Source of the DNA: Agromyces sp.
GTDB lineage: Bacteria; Actinomycetota; Actinomycetes; Actinomycetales; Microbacteriaceae
Direction of reading: 5' to 3'
DNA: 33,921 bases
Assembly (NCBI GenBank): GCA_031178025.1
Contig: JAPSJU010000001.1
Coordinates: 1-33,921 of the forward strand
Both the position numbers and the translations under genes were made by a program. The notes under the pieces are model-generated. The model saw only the letters and a list, made by a program, of their open reading frames with translations, did not search any database and was not told the origin of the DNA. Shown piece after piece: positions 1 through 7,802 of this stretch. Within the stretch, counting starts at the first letter, position 1. Every line of letters begins with the position of its first letter.

Positions 1-2
1 AC

Positions 3-230
3 GTCGCCGACATCGCGATCGTCTCGAGCATGGTGCTCTTCATGATCCTCACCATCCGCGGCATCGGGCTCGACGGCGTCCGCGAGCCGAAGCGGGGCGA
101 TGCTGCCGCTGCTCGCGATCCCGAGGCATCGAACGAGGTCGAGGCGCCGGCCACGACGGCGGGTGAGGCACCCGCCGGGCCGGCTCGCTCGACGATCGCC
201 GGTGCGTCCTCGCCCGCGCCCGAATCCTGA
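3..230 (+). CDS. lspA: Lipoprotein signal peptidase II, C-terminal part (cut by window start)
   Basis: Only the last 75 codons are visible, read in the frame beginning at base 3. LspA is an inner-membrane aspartic protease that removes the signal peptide from prolipoproteins after lipid attachment. The first visible residues, VADIAIVSS, match the conserved segment that carries the second catalytic Asp of the family, followed by the last membrane helix (VLFMILTIRGIGLDG). After it comes a roughly 50-residue hydrophilic Ala/Pro/Glu-rich tail, probably disordered and cytoplasmic, as in many actinobacterial LspA proteins. The stop (228-230) lies 2 bases before the pseudouridine synthase start, so the two are almost certainly co-transcribed; the pair lspA-rluD is a widespread gene order. 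The identity rests on a short segment plus this context. Confidence 0.8.
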   Translation, partial: VADIAIVSSMVLFMILTIRGIGLDGVREPKRGDAAAARDPEASNEVEAPATTAGEAPAGPARSTIAGASSPAPES

Positions 231-232
231 GC

Positions 233-1153
233 ATGGACCACCGTTCCCTCCCGGTTCCGGACGGACTCGACGGCGTCCGGGTCGACCAGGCCCTCGCGAA
301 GCTCCTCGGCTTCTCCCGCACGCTGGCCGCGGACATCGCCTCGGCGGGCGGGGTGCTGCTCGACGGGGCTCCGGTCGACAAATCGGACCGGCTGCGCGCC
401 GGCGCGTGGCTCGAGGTGAGCTGGGAACCGCCGAGGACCGTCGAGGTCGTGCCGACCGCCGTGCCCGACCTGGGCATCGTGCATGACGACGACGACCTCG
501 TGGTGGTCGACAAGCCCGCAGGCGTCGCGGCGCATCCGTCGCTCGGCTGGGACGGGCCGACGGTCGTCGGAGCCCTCGCCGCGGCCGGCTTCCGCATCTC
601 GACGTCCGGCGCGCCCGAGCGTCAGGGCGTCGTGCACCGGTTGGACGCGGGCACGAGCGGCCTCATGGTCGTCGCGAAGTCGGAGCGGGCCTACACCGAA
701 CTGAAGCGCCAGTTCCACGACCGCGAGGTCGAGAAGATCTACCACACCGTCGTGCAGGGCCACCCGGATCCGCTCGCCGGGACGATCGACGCCCCCGTCG
801 GGCGCCATCCGCGATCGGAGTGGAAGTTCGCCGTCACCGCCTCGGGCAAGCACGCCGTGACGCATTACGAGACGCTCGAGGCGTTCCCCTACGCGTCGCT
901 CCTCGAGGTGCATCTCGAGACGGGCCGCACCCATCAGATCCGGGTGCACATGGCCGCGCAGCGGCATCCGTGCGCGGGCGATGCGATGTACGGCGCCGAC
1001 CCCTCCCTCTCGGCGCGACTCGGGTTGACACGACAGTGGCTGCACGCCCGCGAGCTCTCGCTGACGCACCCAGGGACGCGGGAGTGGACGACGTTCGCAT
1101 CCGACTACGCCGCCGACCTCGCGCGCGCACTCGAGCTGCTGCGCGGCGACTGA
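233..1153 (+). CDS. RluA/RluD-family 23S rRNA pseudouridine synthase
   Basis: 306 residues, the normal length for RluD-type enzymes, which isomerise specific uridines in 23S rRNA. An N-terminal S4-like RNA-binding segment (about residues 12-60: VRVDQALAKLLGFSR, then DGAPVDKSDRLRAG) is followed by the catalytic domain. The signature VVHRLDAGTSGLMVVAK carries the catalytic Asp at about residue 138. The family segments VVVDKPAGVAAHP (about 92-104) and TGRTHQIRVHMA, which contacts the RNA substrate, are also present. The ATG lies 2 bases after the lspA stop, so translation is probably coupled. Which uridine is modified cannot be read from the sequence; the position next to lspA is the one rluD has in many bacteria. 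Confidence 0.93.
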   Translation: MDHRSLPVPDGLDGVRVDQALAKLLGFSRTLAADIASAGGVLLDGAPVDKSDRLRAGAWLEVSWEPPRTVEVVPTAVPDLGIVHDDDDLVVVDKPAGVAAHPSLGWDGPTVVGALAAAGFRISTSGAPERQGVVHRLDAGTSGLMVVAKSERAYTELKRQFHDREVEKIYHTVVQGHPDPLAGTIDAPVGRHPRSEWKFAVTASGKHAVTHYETLEAFPYASLLEVHLETGRTHQIRVHMAAQRHPCAGDAMYGADPSLSARLGLTRQWLHARELSLTHPGTREWTTFASDYAADLARALELLRGD

Positions 1154-1162
1154 GCGCCGCGC
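1141..1162 (+). terminator. Hairpin overlapping the stop codon of the pseudouridine synthase gene
   Basis: A perfect 8-bp stem (GCGCGGCG at 1141-1148 with CGCCGCGC at 1155-1162) encloses a 6-base loop at 1149-1154 that contains the TGA stop codon. No T-run follows, which is common for terminators in high-GC actinobacteria. It separates the lspA-rluD unit from the dnaE promoter at 1198. Confidence 0.5.
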
Positions 1163-1197
1163 ACGCCGGCTGCGGCGGCGACGTGGGTCGGTCGCCG

Positions 1198-1203
1198 TAG
1201 ACT
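1198..1203 (+). promoter_or_regulatory. Candidate -10 element for dnaE (TAGACT)
   Basis: TAGACT fits the actinobacterial TAnnnT -10 consensus and belongs to the TAG(G/A)CT set seen throughout this window. It would start transcription near 1210 and give a leader of about 30-40 bases. I see no convincing -35. Confidence 0.45.
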
Positions 1204-1251
1204 CGGAACACCCCCAGAGAACCACCTCGCAGTACCCCGATGAGGAGCCCA

Positions 1252-4200
1252 GTGGCCGCCGATTCCTTCGTCCACCTGCACGTCCACAGCGAGTACTCGA
1301 TGCTCGACGGCGCAGCGAGGGTCGGTGAGCTCATCCAGGCCGCGAAGGGCGAGCAGATGCCCGCCGTCGCGATCACCGACCACGGCAACGTGTTCGGCGC
1401 CTACGACTTCTGGAAGCAGGCGACCGACGCCGGCATCAAGCCGATCATCGGCACCGAGGCGTACCTCACCCCTGGCACGCATCGCAGCGACAAGACCCGC
1501 GTCCGCTGGGGCGGGGGCGGCGGCGACGACGTGTCGGGCTCCGGTGCGTACACCCACATGACGCTGCTGTCGGAGACGACCGAGGGCATGCACAACCTCT
1601 TCCGGCTCTCGAGCCTCGCGTCGATCGAGGGGTACTACTTCAAGCCGCGGATGGACCGCGAGATCCTGCAGCGCTACTCGAAGGGGCTCATCGCGACGAC
1701 CGGATGCCCGTCGGGCGAGGTGCAGACCCGCCTGCGGCTCGGGCAGTACGACGAGGCCGTGAAGGCGGCGGCCGACTACCGCGACATCTTCGGCCGCGAG
1801 AACTTCTTCGCCGAGATCATGGACCACGGGCTCGGCATCGAGAAGCGGGTCATGGACGACCTCGTCCGGCTCGCGAAGCAGCTCGACCTGCCGCTCGTCG
1901 CGACGAACGACCTGCACTACACGCACGCGCACGACGCGAAGAGCCATGCCGCACTGCTCTGCGTGCAGTCGGGTTCGACGCTCGACGACCCCAACCGCTT
2001 CAAGTTCGACGCCGACGAGTTCTACCTGAAGACCGCGGCCGAGATGCGGCACCTGTTCCGTGATCATCCCGAGGCGTGCGACAACACCCTGCTCATCGCC
2101 GAGCGCGCCGACGTGCGGTTCAACACGAGCGCGAACTACATGCCCCGGTTCCCGGTACCCGAGGGCGAGAGCGAGGAGAGCTGGTTCGTGAAGGAGGTCG
2201 AGCGCGGCCTTCACGTGCGGTACCCCGGCGGCATCCCCGACGAGGTGCGCAGGCAGGCGGACTACGAGGTCGGCGTCATCTCCCAGATGGGATTCCCCGG
2301 GTACTTCCTCGTCGTCGCCGACTTCATCAACTGGTCGAAGAACAACGGCATCCGCGTCGGTCCCGGTCGCGGTTCGGGAGCCGGGTCGATGGCGGCGTAC
2401 GCGATGCGCATCACCGACCTCGACCCGCTGCGCCACGGCCTCATCTTCGAGCGGTTCCTGAATCCCGACCGCGTCTCGATGCCCGACTTCGACGTGGACT
2501 TCGACGAGCGTCGTCGGGGCGAGGTCATCAAGTACGTGACCGAGAAGTACGGCGACGAGCGCGTCGCGCAGATCGTCACGTACGGCACCATCAAGGCCAA
2601 GCAGGCCCTGAAGGACAGCTCCCGGGTGCTCGGATTCCCGTTCGGCATGGGGGAGAAGCTGACCAAGGCGATGCCGCCGGCGATCATGGGCAAGGACATC
2701 CCCCTCTCGGGGATCCTCGACAAGGATCACCCCCGCTACAAGGAGGCGGGCGACATCCGCGCCATCATCGAGACGGACGCCGAGGCGAAGACCGTCTTCG
2801 AGACGGCGCTCGGTCTCGAGAACCTGAAGCGCCAGTGGGGCGTGCACGCCGCCGGCGTGATCATGTCGAGCGATCCGCTCATCGACATCATCCCGATCAT
2901 GAAGCGGGAGCAGGACGGCCAGATCGTCACGCAGTTCGACTATCCGGCGTGCGAGGCGCTCGGCCTCATCAAGATGGACTTCCTGGGGCTGCGCAACCTC
3001 ACGATCATCGACGACGCCCTCGACAACATCGAGGCGAACCGCGGGTTCCGTCCCGTGCTCGAAGAGCTCGCCCTCGACGACCAGGGCGCGTACGACCTGC
3101 TCGCCAAGGGCGACACCCTCGGGGTGTTCCAGCTCGACGGCGGCCCCATGCGCTCACTCCTGCGCCAGATGAAGCCCGACAACTTCGAGGACATCTCCGC
3201 GGTCATCGCGCTCTACCGCCCGGGACCCATGGGTGCGAACTCGCACATCAACTACGCCCTCCGCAAGAACGGGCTCCAGCCGATCACGCCCATCCACCCC
3301 GAACTCGAGGAGCCGCTGCGGGAGATCCTCGACACGAGCTACGGCCTGATCATCTATCAGGAGCAGGTCATGGCGATCGCGCAGCGCGTCGCCGGATTCT
3401 CGCTCGGACAGGCCGACATCCTGCGTCGCGCGATGGGCAAGAAGAAGAAGTCCGAGCTCGACAAGCAGTACGAGGGCTTCTCGGGGGGCATGAAGGCGAA
3501 CGGCTTCTCGGATGCCGCGATCAAGATGCTCTGGGACATCCTGCTGCCGTTCTCCGACTACGCCTTCAACAAGGCGCACTCGGCCGCCTACGGCGTGCTG
3601 AGCTACTGGACCGCATACCTCAAGGCGCACTTCCCGGCGGAGTACATGGCGGCGCTCCTCACGAGCGTCGGCGACGCCCGCGACAAGCTGGCGCTCTACC
3701 TCAACGAGTGCCGCCGCATGGGCATCAAGGTGCTGCCGCCCGACGTGAACGAGTCGATCGGGTACTTCGCCGCCGTCGGCGACGACATCCGCTTCGGCCT
3801 GGGCGCCGTGCGCAATGTCGGCTTCAACGTCGTCGATGCGATCCGCTCCGCCCGCGAGGCGAAGGGGCGGTTCGAGTCGTTCCACGACTTCCTCAAGAAG
3901 TGCCCGATCCAGGTGGCGAACAAGCGCACCGTGGAGTCGCTCGTGAAGGCGGGGGCCTTCGACTCGCTGGGGCACACGCGTCGTGCACTCGTGGAGATCC
4001 ACGAGGGGGCCGTGGAATCGGCCGTGAAGGAGAAGCGGGCCGAGGAGGTCGGCGACATCGGCTTCGACTTCGACAGCCTCTTCGACGACCACGAGAAGGA
4101 GGCGGCGCCCTCGCTCGTGCCGGACCGGCCCGAGTGGGCGAAGCGCGACAAGCTCGCATTCGAGCGCGAGATGCTCGGCCTCTACGTCTCGGACCACCCG

Positions 4201-4770
4201 CTCGCGGGCCTCGAGGTGCCGCTCGCGAAGCACGCGTCGACGACCATCACCGAGCTCGTGTCCTCCGATGCCACGCAGGATGGCGACACGGTCACGATCG
4301 CGGGACTCGTGACGAGCGTGCAGCATCGCGTCGCACGCCAGAGCGGCAACCAGTACGGCATGATCCAGGTCGAGGACTTCTCGGGCGAGATCACCGTGAT
4401 GTTCATGGGCAAGGCATATCAGGAGTTCGCGCCGGGCCTGAAGGGCGACTCGATCGTCGTGGTCCGCGGCCGGGTGAGCATGCGCGACGACGGGATGAAC
4501 CTGCACGCCTACAGCGTGTTCAGCCCTGAGCTCGGCCAGGGGGAGGAGTCGGGGCCGGTCGTCATCTCCCTGCCCGACATCCGGGCGACGACCGATACCA
4601 TCACCGCCCTCGGCGACGTGCTGATCCGCCACCGCGGCGACACCGAGGTGCGCTTGAAGCTCGTGAAGGGTCGTACGGCCCGCGTGTTCGAGCTGCCGTA
4701 TCCCGTGCAGGTCACCGCCGACCTGTACGGCGAGCTGAAGAGCCTGCTCGGACCGAACTGCCTCGTGTGA
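1252..4770 (+). CDS. dnaE: DNA polymerase III alpha subunit, replicative polymerase
   Basis: 1172 residues, typical of actinobacterial DnaE1. This is the catalytic subunit of the replicative polymerase. The N-terminal PHP domain begins with FVHLHVHSEYSMLDGA and keeps its metal-binding HxH motif; in mycobacterial DnaE1 the PHP domain is known to be the proofreading exonuclease. The palm carries GPGRGSGAGS and PDFDVDFDE (about residues 411-419) with the catalytic Asp residues. The finger region has LYRPGPMG and DYAFNKAHSAAYG. A C-terminal OB-fold region follows (ITVMFMGKAYQEF). I chose the GTG at 1252 because AGGAG (1243-1247) lies just upstream and the protein then starts MAADSFVHLH; an in-frame ATG at 1240 would add four residues but has no visible ribosome-binding site. 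It has its own promoter and a hairpin after its stop. Confidence 0.97.
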   Translation: MAADSFVHLHVHSEYSMLDGAARVGELIQAAKGEQMPAVAITDHGNVFGAYDFWKQATDAGIKPIIGTEAYLTPGTHRSDKTRVRWGGGGGDDVSGSGAYTHMTLLSETTEGMHNLFRLSSLASIEGYYFKPRMDREILQRYSKGLIATTGCPSGEVQTRLRLGQYDEAVKAAADYRDIFGRENFFAEIMDHGLGIEKRVMDDLVRLAKQLDLPLVATNDLHYTHAHDAKSHAALLCVQSGSTLDDPNRFKFDADEFYLKTAAEMRHLFRDHPEACDNTLLIAERADVRFNTSANYMPRFPVPEGESEESWFVKEVERGLHVRYPGGIPDEVRRQADYEVGVISQMGFPGYFLVVADFINWSKNNGIRVGPGRGSGAGSMAAYAMRITDLDPLRHGLIFERFLNPDRVSMPDFDVDFDERRRGEVIKYVTEKYGDERVAQIVTYGTIKAKQALKDSSRVLGFPFGMGEKLTKAMPPAIMGKDIPLSGILDKDHPRYKEAGDIRAIIETDAEAKTVFETALGLENLKRQWGVHAAGVIMSSDPLIDIIPIMKREQDGQIVTQFDYPACEALGLIKMDFLGLRNLTIIDDALDNIEANRGFRPVLEELALDDQGAYDLLAKGDTLGVFQLDGGPMRSLLRQMKPDNFEDISAVIALYRPGPMGANSHINYALRKNGLQPITPIHPELEEPLREILDTSYGLIIYQEQVMAIAQRVAGFSLGQADILRRAMGKKKKSELDKQYEGFSGGMKANGFSDAAIKMLWDILLPFSDYAFNKAHSAAYGVLSYWTAYLKAHFPAEYMAALLTSVGDARDKLALYLNECRRMGIKVLPPDVNESIGYFAAVGDDIRFGLGAVRNVGFNVVDAIRSAREAKGRFESFHDFLKKCPIQVANKRTVESLVKAGAFDSLGHTRRALVEIHEGAVESAVKEKRAEEVGDIGFDFDSLFDDHEKEAAPSLVPDRPEWAKRDKLAFEREMLGLYVSDHPLAGLEVPLAKHASTTITELVSSDATQDGDTVTIAGLVTSVQHRVARQSGNQYGMIQVEDFSGEITVMFMGKAYQEFAPGLKGDSIVVVRGRVSMRDDGMNLHAYSVFSPELGQGEESGPVVISLPDIRATTDTITALGDVLIRHRGDTEVRLKLVKGRTARVFELPYPVQVTADLYGELKSLLGPNCLV

Positions 4771-4775
4771 CCGGC

Positions 4776-4790
4776 GCGGGCGTCGCCCGC
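4776..4790 (+). terminator. Hairpin after dnaE
   Basis: GCGGGC (4776-4781) pairs perfectly with GCCCGC (4785-4790) around a 3-base loop, 5 bases after the dnaE stop and just before the hisD -10 element. The stem is short and no T-run follows. Confidence 0.45.
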
Positions 4791-4802
4791 CCGAGTGCTC
4801 GC

Positions 4803-4808
4803 TAGGCT
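4803..4808 (+). promoter_or_regulatory. Candidate -10 element for hisD (TAGGCT), near-leaderless start
   Basis: TAGGCT lies 9 bases before the hisD ATG. With the usual 6-7 base distance from -10 to transcription start, the mRNA would carry only about 2-3 untranslated bases. Spacing and hexamer are identical to those before nrdR. Confidence 0.5.
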
Positions 4809-4817
4809 GGGACTGCC

Positions 4818-6125
4818 ATGCTGCGAACCATCGATCTGCGCGGAAGCCGCCCGTCCCCGAGCGAACTGCTCGGCCTCGTCCCGCGCGCCGCGACGGATGT
4901 CACGGCCGCACTCGACGGTGCCCGCGGGTTGATCGACGACGTGCGCGCTCGCGGCGAGGCCGCCCTGCTCGACCAGGCCGAGCGCTTCGACGGGGTGCGC
5001 CCGGTCGCGGTGCGAGTTCCGGCCGTCGAGCTGGCCGAGGCGCTCGACGCGTTGGCACCCGAGATCCGCTCGGCCATCGAGCGCACCATCGTGCGAGTGC
5101 GCGCTGCGAGCGAGGCCCAGGTGCCGGATCCCCGCCGCACGGTGCTCGGCGACGGCGCCGTCGTCGAGCAGCGTTGGCAGCCGGTGTCCCGAGTCGGCCT
5201 CTACGTGCCCGGCGGCAAGGCCGTCTACCCGTCGAGCGTCGTCATGAACGTCGTGCCGGCGCAGGTCGCGGGGGTGCGCTCCATCGCGCTGGCCTCGCCG
5301 GCGCAAGCGGCGTTCGACGGTCGCGTGCACCCCACGGTGGCCGGCGTCGCGGCGCTCCTCGGCATCACCGAGGTGTACGCCATGGGCGGAGCCGGCGCGA
5401 TCGGCGCCTTCGCATACGGGGTGCCGGACCTGGGACTCGACCCCGTGCAGCGCGTCACCGGACCGGGCAACGTGTACGTCGCCGCCGCGAAGCGGCTCGT
5501 GCAGGGCGTCACGGGCATCGACGCCGAAGCGGGCCCCACCGACATCCTCGTCATCGCGGATGCCTCGGCCGACCCGGATTTCGTGGCGGCCGATCTCGTC
5601 AGCCAGGCCGAGCACGACGAGCTCGCGGCATCCGTGCTCGTGACCGACTCGGCCGAGCTCGCGGGGCAGGTGATCGAGCGGCTCGTGGTTCGGGTGGCGG
5701 CCACCAGGCACACCGATCGCGTGCGCACGGCGATCGAGGGCGCCCAGTCGGCGCTCGTGCTCGTCGACGATCTCGAGCAGGCCGCCGACTTCGCCAATGC
5801 ATTCGGTCCCGAGCACCTCGAGATCCAGGTTCGCGACGTCGACGCGACGCTCGAGCGCATCGAGAACGCGGGCGCGATCTTCGTCGGCGACTACTCGCCG
5901 GTGAGCCTCGGCGACTACGCCGCCGGTTCCAACCACGTGCTGCCCACCGGAGGACAGGCGCGGTACGCCGCAGGCCTGTCGGCGGCCACGTTCCTGCGCC
6001 CGCAGCAGGTGGTGCGCTACGACGCCGACGCACTGCGTGCGGTGGCGCCGGTCATCGCGGCGCTCTCGGCCGAGGAGGACCTGCCGGCACACGGGGAGGC
6101 CGTGACCGCGCGGTTCGACCGCTGA
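4818..6125 (+). CDS. hisD: Histidinol dehydrogenase
   Basis: 435 residues, full length. HisD is a cytoplasmic zinc enzyme that oxidises L-histidinol to L-histidine in two NAD-dependent steps, the last reactions of histidine synthesis. Visible family features are VGLYVPGGKAVYPSSVVMN, the glycine-rich MGGAGAIGAFAYG, VTGPGNVYVAAAKRLV, DTEAGPTD-like DAEAGPTDILV, the zinc-ligand segment SQAEHDE, the catalytic Glu-His pair in FGPEHLE (about residues 332-333), and GSNHVLPTGG. No shine-Dalgarno sequence is evident before the ATG, in keeping with a near-leaderless mRNA from the TAGGCT element at 4803. No other his gene lies in the window; the next gene, nrdR, has its own -10 element, so hisD may be monocistronic here. 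Confidence 0.97.
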   Translation: MLRTIDLRGSRPSPSELLGLVPRAATDVTAALDGARGLIDDVRARGEAALLDQAERFDGVRPVAVRVPAVELAEALDALAPEIRSAIERTIVRVRAASEAQVPDPRRTVLGDGAVVEQRWQPVSRVGLYVPGGKAVYPSSVVMNVVPAQVAGVRSIALASPAQAAFDGRVHPTVAGVAALLGITEVYAMGGAGAIGAFAYGVPDLGLDPVQRVTGPGNVYVAAAKRLVQGVTGIDAEAGPTDILVIADASADPDFVAADLVSQAEHDELAASVLVTDSAELAGQVIERLVVRVAATRHTDRVRTAIEGAQSALVLVDDLEQAADFANAFGPEHLEIQVRDVDATLERIENAGAIFVGDYSPVSLGDYAAGSNHVLPTGGQARYAAGLSAATFLRPQQVVRYDADALRAVAPVIAALSAEEDLPAHGEAVTARFDR

Positions 6126-6174
6126 CCCCGGCTCGCCGAGCGCGAACGCCCGCGGTGGCCGTGCACGCCCCCGC

Positions 6175-6180
6175 TAGGCT
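6175..6180 (+). promoter_or_regulatory. Candidate -10 element for nrdR (TAGGCT), near-leaderless start
   Basis: TAGGCT followed by 9 bases and the nrdR ATG, the same hexamer and spacing as for hisD. No NrdR box pair was recognised nearby. Confidence 0.5.
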
Positions 6181-6189
6181 GGGAGCACC

Positions 6190-6663
6190 ATGTACTGCCC
6201 CTTCTGCCGCCATCCGGATTCCCGCGTCATCGACTCGCGCACGAGCGACGACGGACTCTCGATCCGCCGTCGCAGGCAGTGCCCCGAGTGCGGCCGCAGA
6301 TTCTCGACGACCGAGACGGCGAGCCTGGCGGTGATCAAGCGAAGCGGGGTCATCGAGCCGTTCAGCCGGGAGAAGGTCGTGCTCGGCGTCAAGAAGGCGT
6401 GCCAGGGTCGCCCCGTCACCGACTCCGACCTCGCGGTGCTCGCGCAGAAGGTCGAGGAGACCATCCGATCGACCGGGGCGTCGCAGATCGAGGCGAACGA
6501 CATCGGCCTGGCGATCCTGCCGCCGCTGCGCGAACTCGACGAGGTCGCGTACCTGCGGTTCGCGAGCGTCTACCAGGCGTTCGAGTCGCTCGACGATTTC
6601 GAGTCGGCGATCGGCGCGCTGCGCGCCGAGCACGGCCGCCTTCCGGCGCGCCCGGTCGAGTGA
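6190..6663 (+). CDS. nrdR: NrdR, repressor of ribonucleotide reductase genes
   Basis: 157 residues, typical for NrdR. It senses ATP/dATP and represses nrd operons through NrdR boxes. An N-terminal zinc ribbon has two CxxC pairs (C3, C6 and C31, C34: MYCPFC and CPECGRRF) with the family segment DSRTSDDGLSIRRRRQC between them. The rest is the ATP-cone domain, starting VIKRSGVIEPFSREKV and ending in VAYLRFASVYQAF, a classic NrdR signature. The ORF starts shortly after a TAGGCT -10 element and has no clear ribosome-binding site. The ribonucleotide reductase genes are not in the window, so the regulator acts in trans. Its position after dnaE places two genes of DNA replication and precursor supply near each other. 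Confidence 0.96.
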   Translation: MYCPFCRHPDSRVIDSRTSDDGLSIRRRRQCPECGRRFSTTETASLAVIKRSGVIEPFSREKVVLGVKKACQGRPVTDSDLAVLAQKVEETIRSTGASQIEANDIGLAILPPLRELDEVAYLRFASVYQAFESLDDFESAIGALRAEHGRLPARPVE

Positions 6664-6690
6664 CGGGCGTCGCCGCCGACCTCGTTCCGA

Positions 6691-6696
6691 TAGCCT
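6691..6696 (+). promoter_or_regulatory. Candidate -10 element for pyrD (TAGCCT), near-leaderless start
   Basis: TAGCCT lies 10 bases before the pyrD ATG and 27 bases after the nrdR stop. It would give a leader of about 3-4 bases. Confidence 0.4.
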
Positions 6697-6706
6697 GAGT
6701 GGCGGC

Positions 6707-7744
6707 ATGTACCGACTCCTCTTCTCCCTCGTCCTGTCCCGCATGGATCCCGAGGACGCGCACCATCTGGCATTCCGCCTGATCCGGTCGCTTCCGACTC
6801 TCGGAATCGGGCGCCTCCTCGAACTCCTCACCGCTCCCGACCGCTCGCTCGCCGTCGAAGCGCTCGGCGTGCGATTCCCGTCGCCGTTCGGCCTCGCAGC
6901 CGGCTTCGACAAGGACGGGTTCGCCGTGCGCGGGCTCGGTCACCTCGGCTTCGGCCACGTGGAGGTGGGCACGATCACGGCGCATCCCCAGCCCGGGAAC
7001 CCGCGGCCGCGCCTGTTCCGCCTCGTCGGCGACCGCGCGCTCGTGAACCGCATGGGCTTCAACAACGGCGGGGCGGATGCCGCCGTCGGTCGCCTCTCGC
7101 GGCTCGCTCGCCGCCGGCACCGCCCGGTGCTCGGCGTGAACATCGGCAAGAGCCGCATCACGCCGGTCGAGGACGCGATCGGCGATTACGAGCGCAGCAC
7201 CCGGGTCCTCGCGCCGTACGCGGACTACCTCGTCGTGAACGTCAGCTCGCCCAACACGCCCGGCCTGCGAGGCCTGCAGGAGCTCGATGCGCTCTCGCCG
7301 CTCCTCGAGGCGGTGCACCGGACCGCGGGGAGGACGCCGGTGCTCGTGAAGATCGCTCCCGACCTCTCCGACGAGGAGATCGTGCGCATCTGCCGGCTCG
7401 TCACGCAGCTCGGCCTCGCCGGGATCATCGCGACGAACACCACGACCTCCCGCGAGGGGCTCACCGCTGCGGCATCCGACGTCGAACGGATCGGCGCGGG
7501 CGGACTCTCAGGAGCGCCCCTCGCGGCTCGCTCGCTCGAGGTGCTGCGACTCGTCCGTGCCAGCGTGCCACCCGAGCTGTGCGTGGTCTCCGTCGGGGGT
7601 GTGGAGACGGCAGCCGACGTGCTGGAACGCCTCGATGCCGGTGCCACCCTCGTGCAGGGGTATTCGGCGTTCGTCTACCGCGGCCCGCTGTGGGCGCGGC
7701 AGATCAATCGCGGGCTCGCGCGGGCCCGCCGTGAGCGGGCGTAG
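6707..7744 (+). CDS. pyrD: Dihydroorotate dehydrogenase, class 2 (quinone-dependent)
   Basis: 345 residues. PyrD oxidises dihydroorotate to orotate in pyrimidine synthesis. The class 2 (membrane-associated, quinone-reducing) form is indicated by the N-terminal extension (MYRLLFSLVLSRMDPEDAHH) that forms the quinone-access helices, and by the catalytic Ser in NVSSPNTPGLRGLQ. FMN-binding and family segments include FGLAAGFDKDGFAVRGL, GFGHVEVGTITAHPQPGN, NRMGFNNGGAD, LVKIAPDLSDEEI, IATNTTTSREGL, GGLSGAPLA and VVSVGGVETAADV. It would deliver electrons to the menaquinone pool that also feeds the cytochrome bd oxidase encoded further on. It converges on the DUF2183 gene and ends just before a strong hairpin. 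Confidence 0.96.
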   Translation: MYRLLFSLVLSRMDPEDAHHLAFRLIRSLPTLGIGRLLELLTAPDRSLAVEALGVRFPSPFGLAAGFDKDGFAVRGLGHLGFGHVEVGTITAHPQPGNPRPRLFRLVGDRALVNRMGFNNGGADAAVGRLSRLARRRHRPVLGVNIGKSRITPVEDAIGDYERSTRVLAPYADYLVVNVSSPNTPGLRGLQELDALSPLLEAVHRTAGRTPVLVKIAPDLSDEEIVRICRLVTQLGLAGIIATNTTTSREGLTAAASDVERIGAGGLSGAPLAARSLEVLRLVRASVPPELCVVSVGGVETAADVLERLDAGATLVQGYSAFVYRGPLWARQINRGLARARRERA

Positions 7745-7780
7745 CGGCGCGCACCCGAGAGCGGCCTGCAGCTCGCGGGA

Positions 7781-7800
7781 CCGCGGGGTGGAACCCGCGG
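7781..7800. terminator. Bidirectional hairpin between pyrD and the convergent DUF2183 gene
   Basis: CCGCGGG (7781-7787) and CCCGCGG (7794-7800) form a perfect 7-bp stem around a 6-base loop. It lies 36 bases after the pyrD stop and 2 bases beyond the stop of the convergent gene, so it could end both transcripts. No T-run is present. Confidence 0.55.
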
Positions 7801-7802
7801 AG

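Noticed and set aside
2076..4529. 817-codon plus-strand frame inside dnaE
   Set aside because: Out-of-frame Arg-rich shadow of dnaE.
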